Shown here piece by piece: positions 41,443-51,400 of a DNA stretch of 64,000 nucleotides. Position 1 is the stretch's first letter. Every line of letters starts with the position of its first letter. Below the pieces are notes generated by a model. That model did not search any database. It saw only the letters and a list, made by a program, of their open reading frames with translations, and was not told where the DNA came from. The stretch is from Afipia sp. (GTDB lineage Bacteria > Pseudomonadota > Alphaproteobacteria > Rhizobiales > Xanthobacteraceae). The translations under genes and the position numbers were made by a program. The DNA is taken from contig JAFKER010000007.1 in assembly GCA_017308595.1 (NCBI GenBank), positions 186,001 to 250,000 on the forward strand, written 5' to 3'.

Positions 41443-42396
41443 CTATCCGCCGCGCGCGGCCATCCGCACATCGCGCGGTGTCATGCCGAAACTGGCACGA
41501 AACACCCGGTAGAATGTCGCGACGCTGTCGAAACCGCAGGCATAGGCGATATCCGTCACCGACTGAGTCGGCATGGTTTCGAGCCGCTTGCGCGCCTGCC
41601 GGAGCCGCATCGCGGTCAGTGTGCGCGCGAATGAAAAGCCTGTCGGCTCGAACAGGACATGGACCTGGCGCAGCGAGATCGCAAGTTCAGCGGCAACCGA
41701 TGCAGGCGTCAAGTCGGGACGATGCAGATCGCGCTTCATGACACCGCGTGCGGCATGAAGATATCCCGCGCGCAAGGCCGCGCGGCTTTCGGGAAATCCC
41801 GGAGAGAGGCGTTGTCGGGCCAGCAGCGCAAGCCGGGCAATGTGCTGTATGTCGTGTTCGGGAGAGATTGCGGGGTCCGGGTCTGATAGCGCGGCGAACA
41901 TCGCGGCAATCAGGCGCGTCAGCTTCGCGCTGCCGTTGAGCGGATACGGCGCAAGGTTGTATGCGCGCGCGCCAAGCAGGATATCGCTGGTCAACGGAAT
42001 TTTCAGCGTGCGGAAGTGAAAGCCGTCGCTGCGTTCCGGTGTCCCCATGAACGGCTGGTCGGAATGGCTGACCGTGAAGTCGCCCTCCCGGATGCGATGA
42101 ACCCGGCCGCGCCCGATGTCTACGAAGCCCGGACCGCGGATCTGGTACCCGATACTCAGGCTGTTGCTGGAAACGCGCGCGATATCGGCGGCGGTGCGGC
42201 CGACGCGATAGGAGGATGCAGTCATCTCGGCAAGAACGGCGTTGCCGATCGGGACCGCAGAAAAACGGCCTTGAAAATCGGCGCGCTTTTCGCGCTCCAA
42301 TTCGATCGTGACACCGAACAGACTCTTGCCGCGGACTTCGCACCAGTGATCGAAGCGGTCCTCCGGGCGTAACTCGTCGGTGGAGAAGCTGATCAT
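41443..42396 (-). CDS. AraC family transcriptional regulator, distal gene of a tandem pair
   Basis: The 317-residue protein has an N-terminal effector domain starting STDELRPEDRFDHWCEVRGKSLFGVTI and a C-terminal AraC double helix-turn-helix ending SVTDIAYACGFDSVATFYRVFR and FGMTPRDVR. Its ATG overlaps the upstream paralogue's stop as ATGA; a longer frame upstream lies inside that gene. The pair shares domain order and most landmarks, so arose by duplication. Targets are unknown. Confidence 0.85.
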   Translation of the reverse strand: MISFSTDELRPEDRFDHWCEVRGKSLFGVTIELEREKRADFQGRFSAVPIGNAVLAEMTASSYRVGRTAADIARVSSNSLSIGYQIRGPGFVDIGRGRVHRIREGDFTVSHSDQPFMGTPERSDGFHFRTLKIPLTSDILLGARAYNLAPYPLNGSAKLTRLIAAMFAALSDPDPAISPEHDIQHIARLALLARQRLSPGFPESRAALRAGYLHAARGVMKRDLHRPDLTPASVAAELAISLRQVHVLFEPTGFSFARTLTAMRLRQARKRLETMPTQSVTDIAYACGFDSVATFYRVFRASFGMTPRDVRMAARGG

Positions 42397-43358
42397 AAGG
42401 CGTTGCTGGCAGTGGCCCTGATATCGCCGGGCGTCACGCCATAGGCCATGCGGAAGACGCGGTAGAAGGTCGACAGGCTGTCGAACCCGCACGCGTGGGC
42501 AATGTCTGTCACGGTGAGTGCCTGTTGCAATTGCAGCAACCGGCGGGCTTCGGCGAGCCGCATCGCGATCAGCGTGCGCGAGAAACTCGAACCTGTCGGC
42601 TCGAACAGAACGTGCAGTTGCCGTACCGAAATCCCGAGCGCGGCGGCAACGCTTGCAGGTGACAGGCCGGGCCGTTGCAGATCACGCGCTAGAACGCTGC
42701 GCGCAGCCTGCAAGAATCCGAACCGGAGCGCGGCCCGGCTGTCGGGTGATCCGGCCGGAACGCTGCCGCGCGCCAGCAGCGCCAGTTGCGCCAGATGATG
42801 GACCGCCGCGTCGTAGTCGGCGCCTGGGTCTTGGGCGGCCTCGGTGGCGAGAATCGCGAATGATGTAGAGATCACCATCGAAAGGCGGGGGTCGTTGCGG
42901 ATCGGCGAAGGTGCAAGGTGCAACCTGCTGCGTGCGGGCAGGTTGCGGCCCGCCAGCGGGATTTTCAGGACGCGCAGATCGAAGCCGTGTGCAATCGCGG
43001 GACGGGTCAGGTAGGGAACGTCTGTATGACTGATGGCGATGTCGTTGGTCTGCACCACGAATTCGCTACCGTTGCGGGTACTGAACCAACTGGCACCGCT
43101 GGTCTGTTGATAGATGCACAGGCTGTCGCTCGATGCGCGGGAAATGTCGGTTGCGCTGCGCGACACGTTGTAAGGCGACGCCTGCATCTTGCTGAGGGTT
43201 GCACCGCCGACCGGGAGAGCTGTGAACCGCCCCTGGAAGTGCTGCCGTTCGTCCTGCGGCAGCGAGATGGTCACGCCAAACAGGTTACGGGCGCGCACTT
43301 CGCACCAGTAGTCGAACCGCTCGCGCGGGCGCAGGTCATCGGTCGAGAAGGTGAGCAT
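42393..43358 (-). CDS. AraC family transcriptional regulator, proximal gene of a tandem pair
   Basis: This 321-residue regulator begins MLTFSTDDLRPRERFDYWCEVRARNLFGVTI, nearly parallel to its downstream paralogue, and ends with TVTDIAHACGFDSLSTFYRVFR. Translation of the two is coupled by ATGA, which would give equal amounts and may favour heterodimers. No obvious target operon is adjacent; the thioesterase gene upstream is on the same strand but 73 bp away. Confidence 0.85.
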   Translation of the reverse strand: MLTFSTDDLRPRERFDYWCEVRARNLFGVTISLPQDERQHFQGRFTALPVGGATLSKMQASPYNVSRSATDISRASSDSLCIYQQTSGASWFSTRNGSEFVVQTNDIAISHTDVPYLTRPAIAHGFDLRVLKIPLAGRNLPARSRLHLAPSPIRNDPRLSMVISTSFAILATEAAQDPGADYDAAVHHLAQLALLARGSVPAGSPDSRAALRFGFLQAARSVLARDLQRPGLSPASVAAALGISVRQLHVLFEPTGSSFSRTLIAMRLAEARRLLQLQQALTVTDIAHACGFDSLSTFYRVFRMAYGVTPGDIRATASNAL

Positions 43359-43431
43359 GACGGAAACCGTCCGTTCGACTCGGAATTCCAGTTGGAGCTT
43401 TAGAGGCAGACGGTTGCCGCGGCAACACCCA

Positions 43432-43881
43432 TCACGCGATGGTGTGCAACATCCACGGCTGGAACCGTTCGATGATATCGGGCGTCAGCGGCGTAGGTTT
43501 GCGTGTCGCCGCATCGACCAGCACTGTCACGGCTTCCGCCGACGCCGCGCAGACATCTCCGTTGAACACAACCTGCTCGAATGTCGCCGAGGTCCGGCCG
43601 AGCCTGGAGACGCCGATGCCGAGTTCGAAACTGCCGGGCCAGTGCATTTCGGCGCGGAAGTCGATCGCCAGATGCACCAGCATCCAGCTCAGGCCCTTCG
43701 GCATCAGGCCGCGGTCGCCGCTGCGCAGCAGGGTGACGCGGGCGGTTTCGAAATAAGTCGAATACACCCCGTTATTGACATGCTTGTTCGGGTCCAGGTC
43801 GCCATAGCGGACATTATCGGTCAGGCGGAACGGGTAGTCTGCGAGCTTGAACTGGCGTTTCGGGCGGGTCGGTGCATCCAC
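43432..43881 (-). CDS. Acyl-CoA thioesterase, 4-hydroxybenzoyl-CoA thioesterase-like hotdog fold
   Basis: The 149-residue protein has the hotdog signature NVRYGDLDPNKHVNNGVYSTYFETAR (residues about 23-48) with the catalytic-type aspartate and HVNN. The ending PTPLTPDIIERFQPW is also family-typical. It hydrolyses an acyl-CoA in the cytoplasm; the substrate is not determined. Neighbours do not point to a pathway. Confidence 0.83.
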   Translation of the reverse strand: MDAPTRPKRQFKLADYPFRLTDNVRYGDLDPNKHVNNGVYSTYFETARVTLLRSGDRGLMPKGLSWMLVHLAIDFRAEMHWPGSFELGIGVSRLGRTSATFEQVVFNGDVCAASAEAVTVLVDAATRKPTPLTPDIIERFQPWMLHTIA

Positions 43882-43912
43882 GTCTGCGGTCTCCGGTTTG
43901 GAGCCTGCATAG

Positions 43913-45094
<1,182 letters not shown>

Positions 45095-45115
45095 CGCGGT
45101 CTCGTTCTATCGACC

Positions 45116-45215
45116 GTCATTCCGGGATGCGCCTCTTGGCGCAGGTCCGGAATCCATTCTTGCCGATGTAATTCTGGATTCCGGGTTCGCGCGAAGATGC
45201 GCGCCCCGGAATGAC
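45116..45215. repeat. REP/BIME-like palindromic intergenic repeat
   Basis: GTCATTCCGGGATGCGCC at one end and GCGCGCCCCGGAATGAC at the other are inverted ends of a 100-bp element with two internal GC-rich hairpins (CCTCTTGGCGCAGG-type and CTGGATTCCGGGTTCGCG). GTCATTCCGGG...GGAATGAC elements are common between genes in Bradyrhizobiaceae. It lies between convergent genes and could end both transcripts. Confidence 0.7.
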
Positions 45216-45236
45216 CATTGCCGCTGACGGATTTAA

Positions 45237-47231
45237 TTATTGTCGAACAGGCGCGATCGGCTCGCCAGTCACCGGCGTTTCCGAGAGTCCAAGGCCCAGC
45301 ACGCTCATCGCGGCGGGCAGCGCCGCATCCGCCATCGCGGCATGGCCCTCGGCGGTCGGATGGATCGCGCCGCCATACACCGCAGACAACACGCCCCATG
45401 TCGCGTCGTGAATGTCGCCGGGCTGGTTGGTCGGGGCCTTCTGCGCCTGCGGATAGGTCATCGCGGTGAAGTAGCTGTCATTGGCGTCGCGCACCCAGCG
45501 CGCGCGAGGCGAATAGGCGCGGAAGTCGCTGGCGCCGGCGCCGCAGACCAGTGGACTGTTCGCGGCGTTGACGATGTCGTTGACGAAGCTTTCGCCGGTG
45601 GCCGAGAAACATTCGCGGTCAAATGCCGGATCGTTTTCGGAGCGCGCGCAGAATCCGTGATTTGAAAAAGCTGCCTGGTGTTGATCGACGAAGGTCATGC
45701 GGTCGCGGGCCTGATCGCCGCACAGCACGCCGCCGCTGCAGAGCGCGAGGTTCCTGGTCTGCGGCAGAAATTCGTTCTGCACGAAATTGACCACCTCCGC
45801 GAGTCGCTGCGGATCGGCGTTGAAGGCGGGATGAATGTCGAAGCCGCCACGTCCGCCGGGGCAGGGTGCGCCATTCACCAGCGCGGGATTTGCATAAGAG
45901 ACATAAACCACACGGGCGAGATCGCCGCCGACCAGCGGCTTCAGCGCCTGACGCAGCTTGCTGAAGTCGCGGGGCAGTTCTCGCTGCAAGGTTGAGCGTG
46001 CTTCATCGACCGAACTCAGTACGCCGGAGCGGCGTGACAGCGCGCGTTCGGTTTGCCGCTCGACGATCACGTCGGCGACGAGACCGGAGAAGTCGATGTC
46101 GTTCGCGCCGATCGACAGCAGGATCAGATCGAGCTGCCGCTCGGGTTGCCGTTTTGTCGCCGCCGCCAGCGCTTCGCGCAGTTCGGCGATTTGCGCGTTC
46201 ACCGTTCCCTGACAGGTCAGGCCGTTCTTGCCGACCACGCATTCCCGAGCGCGCTGTGATCCGAACATGCCGGCGTCAATGGTTGCGCCGGTGCAGGCCA
46301 GCGGCAGGTAAGTTACCGCGATCTGCGGATTTTGCGCGGCCAGCGCAATCGCCATACGGGTCTGGTAGCTGTAGAGCGAGCGGTGGCACGCCGGGTTCAT
46401 CCATTGCGCGCCGGCGCGTTGCCAGTTCTGCAGGCTTGAACCGTCGGATGTGTCGCAGGCGCGGGCACCCTTGAAGCCGGCGCGGCCGGGGCGGAAATAC
46501 ATGCCGGCGGGGCCGCCGAGATAGGAGCGGAAGCAGAAGCCGTCATCGGACAGCGCAACTGGCTTGTCGGGATTGCCCTCGCCCGACGCGATGGAATCGC
46601 CGAGGCCCGCGATAAAAACATCGCGTACCGCGATCTGGGTTGTCACGCGCTGCGGCGCGTCTGGTCCGCTCGAGACATCGACAGTGACGGGTGTGGGGCG
46701 GCCGTAGCGGACGCGCAGGTTGATCGGCTCGGCGCAGTCGAGCGTCGACTGGCGCGGCGGATCGCCGTCCTCGAAGGTCCATGCACAGGTCGCGCCGACC
46801 GGCACCGCGCCGGTCAGGCGCACGGTGATCGGATGATCGAGCGGGGTGAGGTAGCTTTCCTTTACACCGTCGCGTGTGCACGGCTCGCTGACGCGTCCGG
46901 ATTGATCGATGCACAGGCGTGAGAGTGTGTTGCGCGCCCAGCCGCGCCCATCGCTTTGCGTCGCCAGCGCTTGCTCGGCAGCAAGGATGCTACGGCCGTT
47001 GAGGGCATTCACCTGCAGGGTGAAATCGCGCTCTTCGCGAAACAGGCGGAAACGGTTGCGGACTTCCCAGGAAATCTGCATGTCCGTCGCGGGTTGGACG
47101 GCGGGCGCGGCGGAGGGCGGGACAATCTGTGTTTGTGCGTGCGCAGAGCCAATCGCGCTGCAAAGCGTTGCGATTGTGAACGAGGCAGCCAAAAGTTTGG
47201 CCCTGAGCGGCAGGCGAATGGCGCGGGTCAT
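45237..47231 (-). CDS. Exported SGNH/GDSL-family hydrolase
   Basis: The 664-residue protein has a signal peptide (about 1-32, ending GSAHAQ), an N-terminal domain of about 170 residues with paired cysteines, then an SGNH domain: nucleophile S213 in GLGDSIASGEG, SIGANDIDF, and a C-terminal IHPTAEGHAAM supplying the histidine. Many cysteines suggest disulfides in the periplasm or outside the cell. It is probably an esterase or lipase; the N-terminal domain is not recognised. The start at 47231 gives the only sensible signal peptide. Confidence 0.82.
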   Translation of the reverse strand: MTRAIRLPLRAKLLAASFTIATLCSAIGSAHAQTQIVPPSAAPAVQPATDMQISWEVRNRFRLFREERDFTLQVNALNGRSILAAEQALATQSDGRGWARNTLSRLCIDQSGRVSEPCTRDGVKESYLTPLDHPITVRLTGAVPVGATCAWTFEDGDPPRQSTLDCAEPINLRVRYGRPTPVTVDVSSGPDAPQRVTTQIAVRDVFIAGLGDSIASGEGNPDKPVALSDDGFCFRSYLGGPAGMYFRPGRAGFKGARACDTSDGSSLQNWQRAGAQWMNPACHRSLYSYQTRMAIALAAQNPQIAVTYLPLACTGATIDAGMFGSQRARECVVGKNGLTCQGTVNAQIAELREALAAATKRQPERQLDLILLSIGANDIDFSGLVADVIVERQTERALSRRSGVLSSVDEARSTLQRELPRDFSKLRQALKPLVGGDLARVVYVSYANPALVNGAPCPGGRGGFDIHPAFNADPQRLAEVVNFVQNEFLPQTRNLALCSGGVLCGDQARDRMTFVDQHQAAFSNHGFCARSENDPAFDRECFSATGESFVNDIVNAANSPLVCGAGASDFRAYSPRARWVRDANDSYFTAMTYPQAQKAPTNQPGDIHDATWGVLSAVYGGAIHPTAEGHAAMADAALPAAMSVLGLGLSETPVTGEPIAPVRQ

Positions 47232-47329
47232 GCTGGTTTTGAAGCCGATGGATGAGGCTAAAATGTGGGAGGTGCGCGGAACGTAAAGGACGTCCCGGCA
47301 CCCCACAAGCCACATCTTTGTGCGCGGAA

Positions 47330-48388
47330 TTACTCCGCCGCCTGCTTGGGAGGCTGTTGTTGCGACGGCTGCGCGACGGCTGGCGCTGGCTGCAGTTTCC
47401 GGCTCTGTTGCCAGGGCTGGATGACGCTGAGCCACAATTCGCGCACGCCCATGATGGTGATCGAGGTGGCGAACGGGATCAGGAAGTAAAGGATGCGGAA
47501 TACCAGCAGCGAGGCAAGCAGCTGTTCCTTGCCGAGCATTGGCAGGCCAATCAGCATGGCCGCATCAAACACACCAAGGCTTCCCGGTGCATGGCTGGCA
47601 AAGCCGAGCAGCGTGGCGAGAATGAACACCACGGAGAGTGTCACGAAATCCAGATCGGGATTGGCCGGCGCGAGCAGATACATCGCAAGGGCGCAGAAGG
47701 CGAGATCGACGACGCCGATCAGGATCTGCAGCGCGGTCAGCGGCGCGGAGGGCAGATGAACCTTCCAGCCGTCCTTGCCGAGCTGGCGCCGGCCCTTGCC
47801 TGTGGCGATCCATGCCAGGTACGCGGCGATGCCTGCGAGCAAGCCGACGCCGATTAACTGGTTGACGCTTTCAGGCAAAAGATCGATCGATGACGCGGCG
47901 GCAGGATGCCAGATCATGCCGATGCCGAGTACGAAGGTGTTGCCGAGCCAGAAGGTCAGGCCGGAGATGAAACAGATTTTCGCGACGTCGATCGCGGTCA
48001 GTCCCCAGTCGGAATAGATGCGGAAGCGGATCGCGCCGCCGGTGAACACCGTGGCGCCGATGTTATGGCCGATGGTGTAACTGGTGAAGCTCGACAGCGC
48101 GGCGATGCGATAGGGCACATGCATCTTCCCGATCGTGCGCAGCGCGAACAGATCGTAGAACGTCAGGGTGAAGAACGCGCACAGCACGCACAGTGCGGCC
48201 AGCGCGATCTGCCCTTGAGATTTCTCGGCGAGGGCAGTCAGAACGATGGCCGTGTCCACGCCCTTGAGGGTGCGGAACAGATGCATGATCGCAATGGTCA
48301 CGATGATCAGGCTGGCGGCGATGCCGACCAGTTTCCAGCCAATTCGTTCCCTGAAAACACGCCCAAGCGTGCTCAACAATTGTTGCAT
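47330..48388 (-). CDS. YbhN/lysylphosphatidylglycerol-synthase-like membrane protein
   Basis: This 352-residue protein has about eight hydrophobic segments and family landmarks SSFTSYTIGHNIGATVFTGGAIRFRIY and GFASHAPGSLGVFDAAML. It matches the flippase-like membrane domain of the UPF0104/YbhN group without the C-terminal synthase domain. The ATG at 48388 has GGGAGGA just upstream. It precedes the SGNH hydrolase gene on the same strand by 98 bp, so they may be co-transcribed. The lipid it acts on is not known. Confidence 0.8.
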   Translation of the reverse strand: MQQLLSTLGRVFRERIGWKLVGIAASLIIVTIAIMHLFRTLKGVDTAIVLTALAEKSQGQIALAALCVLCAFFTLTFYDLFALRTIGKMHVPYRIAALSSFTSYTIGHNIGATVFTGGAIRFRIYSDWGLTAIDVAKICFISGLTFWLGNTFVLGIGMIWHPAAASSIDLLPESVNQLIGVGLLAGIAAYLAWIATGKGRRQLGKDGWKVHLPSAPLTALQILIGVVDLAFCALAMYLLAPANPDLDFVTLSVVFILATLLGFASHAPGSLGVFDAAMLIGLPMLGKEQLLASLLVFRILYFLIPFATSITIMGVRELWLSVIQPWQQSRKLQPAPAVAQPSQQQPPKQAAE

Positions 48389-48727
48389 TCGTCCTCCCGG
48401 CGGGGCGCGAAGTCTATAAAAGCCGATTGAGGCGACAGTGAGCAAGCGGCTGCGGCGGTACTCATACGCGAAATCCGGCGCGTGGAAAATAGGGTGATTT
48501 TGCAGCGCAATTGGCGGTTAATGGCGGAAAATCAAGGTCGTTGCACCGTCATCTGCGCTTCACATTCGGCCGGCATTTGCATAACGCCGCCTGTTTTATG
48601 TGGGGAACGACGGTCGCGTGCGAAAGGTGGAGGCGAGCGTTTTCGTTTCATCAGCCATTCCCGATTCATGTATCGGATATTCAGGATCAATCGAGGCAAA
48701 ACGCCGCGGCGACCTCGCGGGCGGCGA
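48389..48727. other. Gene-free region
   Basis: The 339 bp between two minus-strand genes hold no frame with family features. No clear hairpin or operator was seen; it should contain the promoter of the YbhN-like gene. Confidence 0.4.
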
Positions 48728-49162
48728 TCAGGACCGGCGCAACGCGAACTGCGCGCCGCATAACGCCATGACTGCGCCGAGGCCGAGTGCGGCGACGCCA
48801 GCCAGCGCGCCGGAGAGTGTCGGGATCGGACTTGGCGCCGAGGCGGCCTGTCCCGCCGCAGCAAGCATGATGACGCCGACAGCGATCAGGAATTGGCGCA
48901 ACCGCAGCGACATGCGGCCCGAGACGGCGCTGTTCTTCAGCGAAGCGGACATAAAGCCTGCGAGAAACGCCACCGCGCCGATGAGCCACCACGCGAGTGC
49001 CGCGCGCGCCGGGATCAATTCGGGCACATCCGTCCGCCACAGGTCGCCGAGATTGAGATTGAATCGCTGGATGATGATGTGGATGCCAAGCGCCAGCAGG
49101 ACGCCGAACAGGATCGATCCGGCGAGAACGATGTGGCGGGAGAAATAGGCCGGTTTTGCCAT
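48728..49162 (-). CDS. Hypothetical membrane protein
   Basis: The 144-residue product has about four hydrophobic segments (for example IVLAGSILFGVLLALGIHIII and ALAWWLIGAVAFLAGFM) and no recognised domain. It is divergent from the gene at 49275 across 112 bp. No function is proposed. Confidence 0.6.
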   Translation of the reverse strand: MAKPAYFSRHIVLAGSILFGVLLALGIHIIIQRFNLNLGDLWRTDVPELIPARAALAWWLIGAVAFLAGFMSASLKNSAVSGRMSLRLRQFLIAVGVIMLAAAGQAASAPSPIPTLSGALAGVAALGLGAVMALCGAQFALRRS

Positions 49163-49274
49163 GGTGACGATATTCGCCGGACGGGAGCTGTGCAGCCGCT
49201 TCTGGCTGTTTCCACATCTTGTAGGGTAAAGTCCGCCCCAGGCGCAAGCACGCGCCGGACTTTAAGGACGCTGG

Positions 49275-49892
49275 ATGCTCTCGGGACTGCTCACATCGTT
49301 GCGCCCACCGTCCACCAAGGGACCGGTGACCGGCGACGGCACGCATTATCTTTTCAAGTCATCGCTTGCGGGCGGCGCGAAGCAACTCACGTTATCCGAT
49401 GCCGGTTTGACGGTACAGGCGACAAAGGTGGCGCTATGGCCGCTGGAAAGCATTGCCGCGATCCGGCTGTCGTATCGTCCCGCCTCGATGCAGGCATGGC
49501 GCTTTCGTGCTGACATCGCAATGCAAAATGGCCAGAGTATCGCAGTGTACTCGACGACATGGCATTCCATCTCGCAGATGGCGCGTCAGGATAACGAATA
49601 CCGCGCGTTCATCACGGAGTTGCATCGCCGCCTTGCGCAAATTGGTAGTCGCGCCCGCCTCATCGCCGGGATCAATCCGGTGTTGTACGTGGCAGGGCTA
49701 GCCGTGATGGCGCTGATCGGTATCTCGCTTCTGGGATTGTTTGTCCGTGCGCTGATCATGGCCGAGTTTGCCGGTGCGCTGTTTCTGGCTGGTTTTGGCG
49801 GCTGGTTTGTCTGGCAGATCGGCGGCTTCATGCGCCGTAACCGGCCGCGCGGCTACACGTTCGATGCGCTGCCCGGGGATGTTTTGCCCTGA
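49275..49892 (+). CDS. Hypothetical protein with two C-terminal membrane segments
   Basis: The 205-residue protein has a beta-rich N-terminal half of about 120 residues (for example LTLSDAGLTVQATKVALWPLESIAAIRLSY, resembling small PH-like domains) and two membrane segments at about 133-183. A PH-like role is a guess from pattern only. It stands alone. Confidence 0.6.
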   Translation: MLSGLLTSLRPPSTKGPVTGDGTHYLFKSSLAGGAKQLTLSDAGLTVQATKVALWPLESIAAIRLSYRPASMQAWRFRADIAMQNGQSIAVYSTTWHSISQMARQDNEYRAFITELHRRLAQIGSRARLIAGINPVLYVAGLAVMALIGISLLGLFVRALIMAEFAGALFLAGFGGWFVWQIGGFMRRNRPRGYTFDALPGDVLP

Positions 49893-50099
49893 ATCGGTCT
49901 TCTCTCGGAGCCGTTTTGCCTTGAAGCCAGATATTATCTGGAAGGCGATGTGCGCGAGCGATGCTTGAGGTCAGCTCGGCCGGGCATCGTTGGCCGGCCC
50001 GGCCAAACCTTACCGCCTGATGATGGGGATCACTGGCGGCGCGGGACAGTAGCCGATGCGCGGGCTGGAGAGAAGCCGATTACGCCATCATATCTTGCA

Positions 50100-50525
50100 T
50101 CAGTGTCGCACCACGAGCACTGAGCATTTTGCATATCGGACAACATGTCCCGCGTTCGAGCCGAGAAAATAGCTCTGCATCGATGGGCGGTGCGATGTCA
50201 TCACGATCAGATCCGCGCCGATGTCAGCGGCTTCTTCCAGGATTTCGTGATAGATGCCGCCCTGCCGGACGGCGACCGAAATGCGGCGGCTCTCGATTCC
50301 AGATTCGCGCGCGACGATAGCCAGCGCTTCTTCGGCCGATTGCCGCTGCTGGACATCGAAATCAGGCGGCACATATTCGGCCAGCATAACCGGCGTCATC
50401 AGCATGACGTTGACCAGCCGCACTGTGCCGTTTGAGGATTTCGACAGCGATGCCGCCGTCTCGATCGCGGGCTTGGCCAGATCGGTGTCGGCGAGGTCGA
50501 TGGGAACGAGGATGGACTGGAACAT
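50100..50525 (-). CDS. Universal stress protein (UspA family)
   Basis: The 141-residue protein starts MFQSILVPIDLADTDLAKPAIETA and ends GADLIVMTSHRPSMQSYFLGSNAGHVVRYAKCSVLVVRH, the usual frame of a single UspA domain. The ATP-binding G-x2-G-x9-G(S/T) motif is only partly matched, so nucleotide binding is uncertain. The ATG at 50525 follows GGAGAG. It is probably a monocistronic stress gene. Confidence 0.85.
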   Translation of the reverse strand: MFQSILVPIDLADTDLAKPAIETAASLSKSSNGTVRLVNVMLMTPVMLAEYVPPDFDVQQRQSAEEALAIVARESGIESRRISVAVRQGGIYHEILEEAADIGADLIVMTSHRPSMQSYFLGSNAGHVVRYAKCSVLVVRH

Positions 50526-50711
50526 CGGTCTCTCCGCTCGCAACGAATTGTGACGCGTTTACTTCATGCGCCGGAATTCAACCTCGGGTCGAGCCCGAAG
50601 ACAGACTTCGCTAGAAAACGGCATGGCTTGCTGCCACGGTTTGCGTACATGGCCGCGCGTACGATGAAGTTTCGTGCGGCAAGATGCAAGATAGCCTTGT
50701 TGTCGCAGGCC

Positions 50712-51245
50712 TCATGATCCGTCCGACCACTCTTTCAGCAGCTTGGGGCTGGCGAAGCGCTCCAACTCGCCGCCGCGAAAACCGATGTCGTCCCAGTCGT
50801 CGATCTTGAAATCGATTACGACGACGCCCGACGTCGGCAGGTTGGCATCCAACGCTCGGCGGCCATCCTTGTCGCCCCCCGCGATCAGCGCGAGCGCAAG
50901 CTCATGCAGGCCGGGATTATGCGCGACGATCATCAGGCATTTCGGATCCGAGGCTGTTGCGCCGTGAATGGCCTTCAGCAACTCGGATGTGCTGGCGCCG
51001 TACAATTCGGGCAGGTGACGCGCTTGCACGGAAGGCATTGCGGCGCGGACCAGCGTCCAGGTTTCCTGCGCACGCGTTGCGGCAGAGACCAGCACGAGGT
51101 CAGGGCGATAGTCTTCAGCGGCAAGCCAACGACCGATCTCTGCGCCATCACGATGACCCCGTTCGTCAAGACGGCGATCATGATCTTTGCCGGAAGGGGC
51201 GTCCCGCTCAGTTTTGGCATGTCGGAGCAGGATCAGGCGGCGCAT
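50712..51245 (-). CDS. sixA: Phosphohistidine phosphatase, SixA type
   Basis: This 177-residue histidine-phosphatase-superfamily protein has the catalytic LLRHAKTE motif with H9 and a second histidine in MIVAHNPGLHEL. SixA removes phosphate from histidine phosphotransfer domains or PTS proteins. A stand-alone Hpt protein is encoded at 40066, but no direct link can be shown. Confidence 0.82.
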   Translation of the reverse strand: MRRLILLRHAKTERDAPSGKDHDRRLDERGHRDGAEIGRWLAAEDYRPDLVLVSAATRAQETWTLVRAAMPSVQARHLPELYGASTSELLKAIHGATASDPKCLMIVAHNPGLHELALALIAGGDKDGRRALDANLPTSGVVVIDFKIDDWDDIGFRGGELERFASPKLLKEWSDGS

Positions 51246-51400
51246 ATCGCGGTCTCGTTCTGGAAAACGTTGTCAGCTTCGGATTCAGGCCACTAGGGCA
51301 TGGCCCGGTTTAGTGTACAAGTTACCGCAGAACGTGTGGCGGGCGCGAGTACCGTTACACCCAGAAAACAGACAAGTTGCGGCCTGCGATTTCCGGAACA

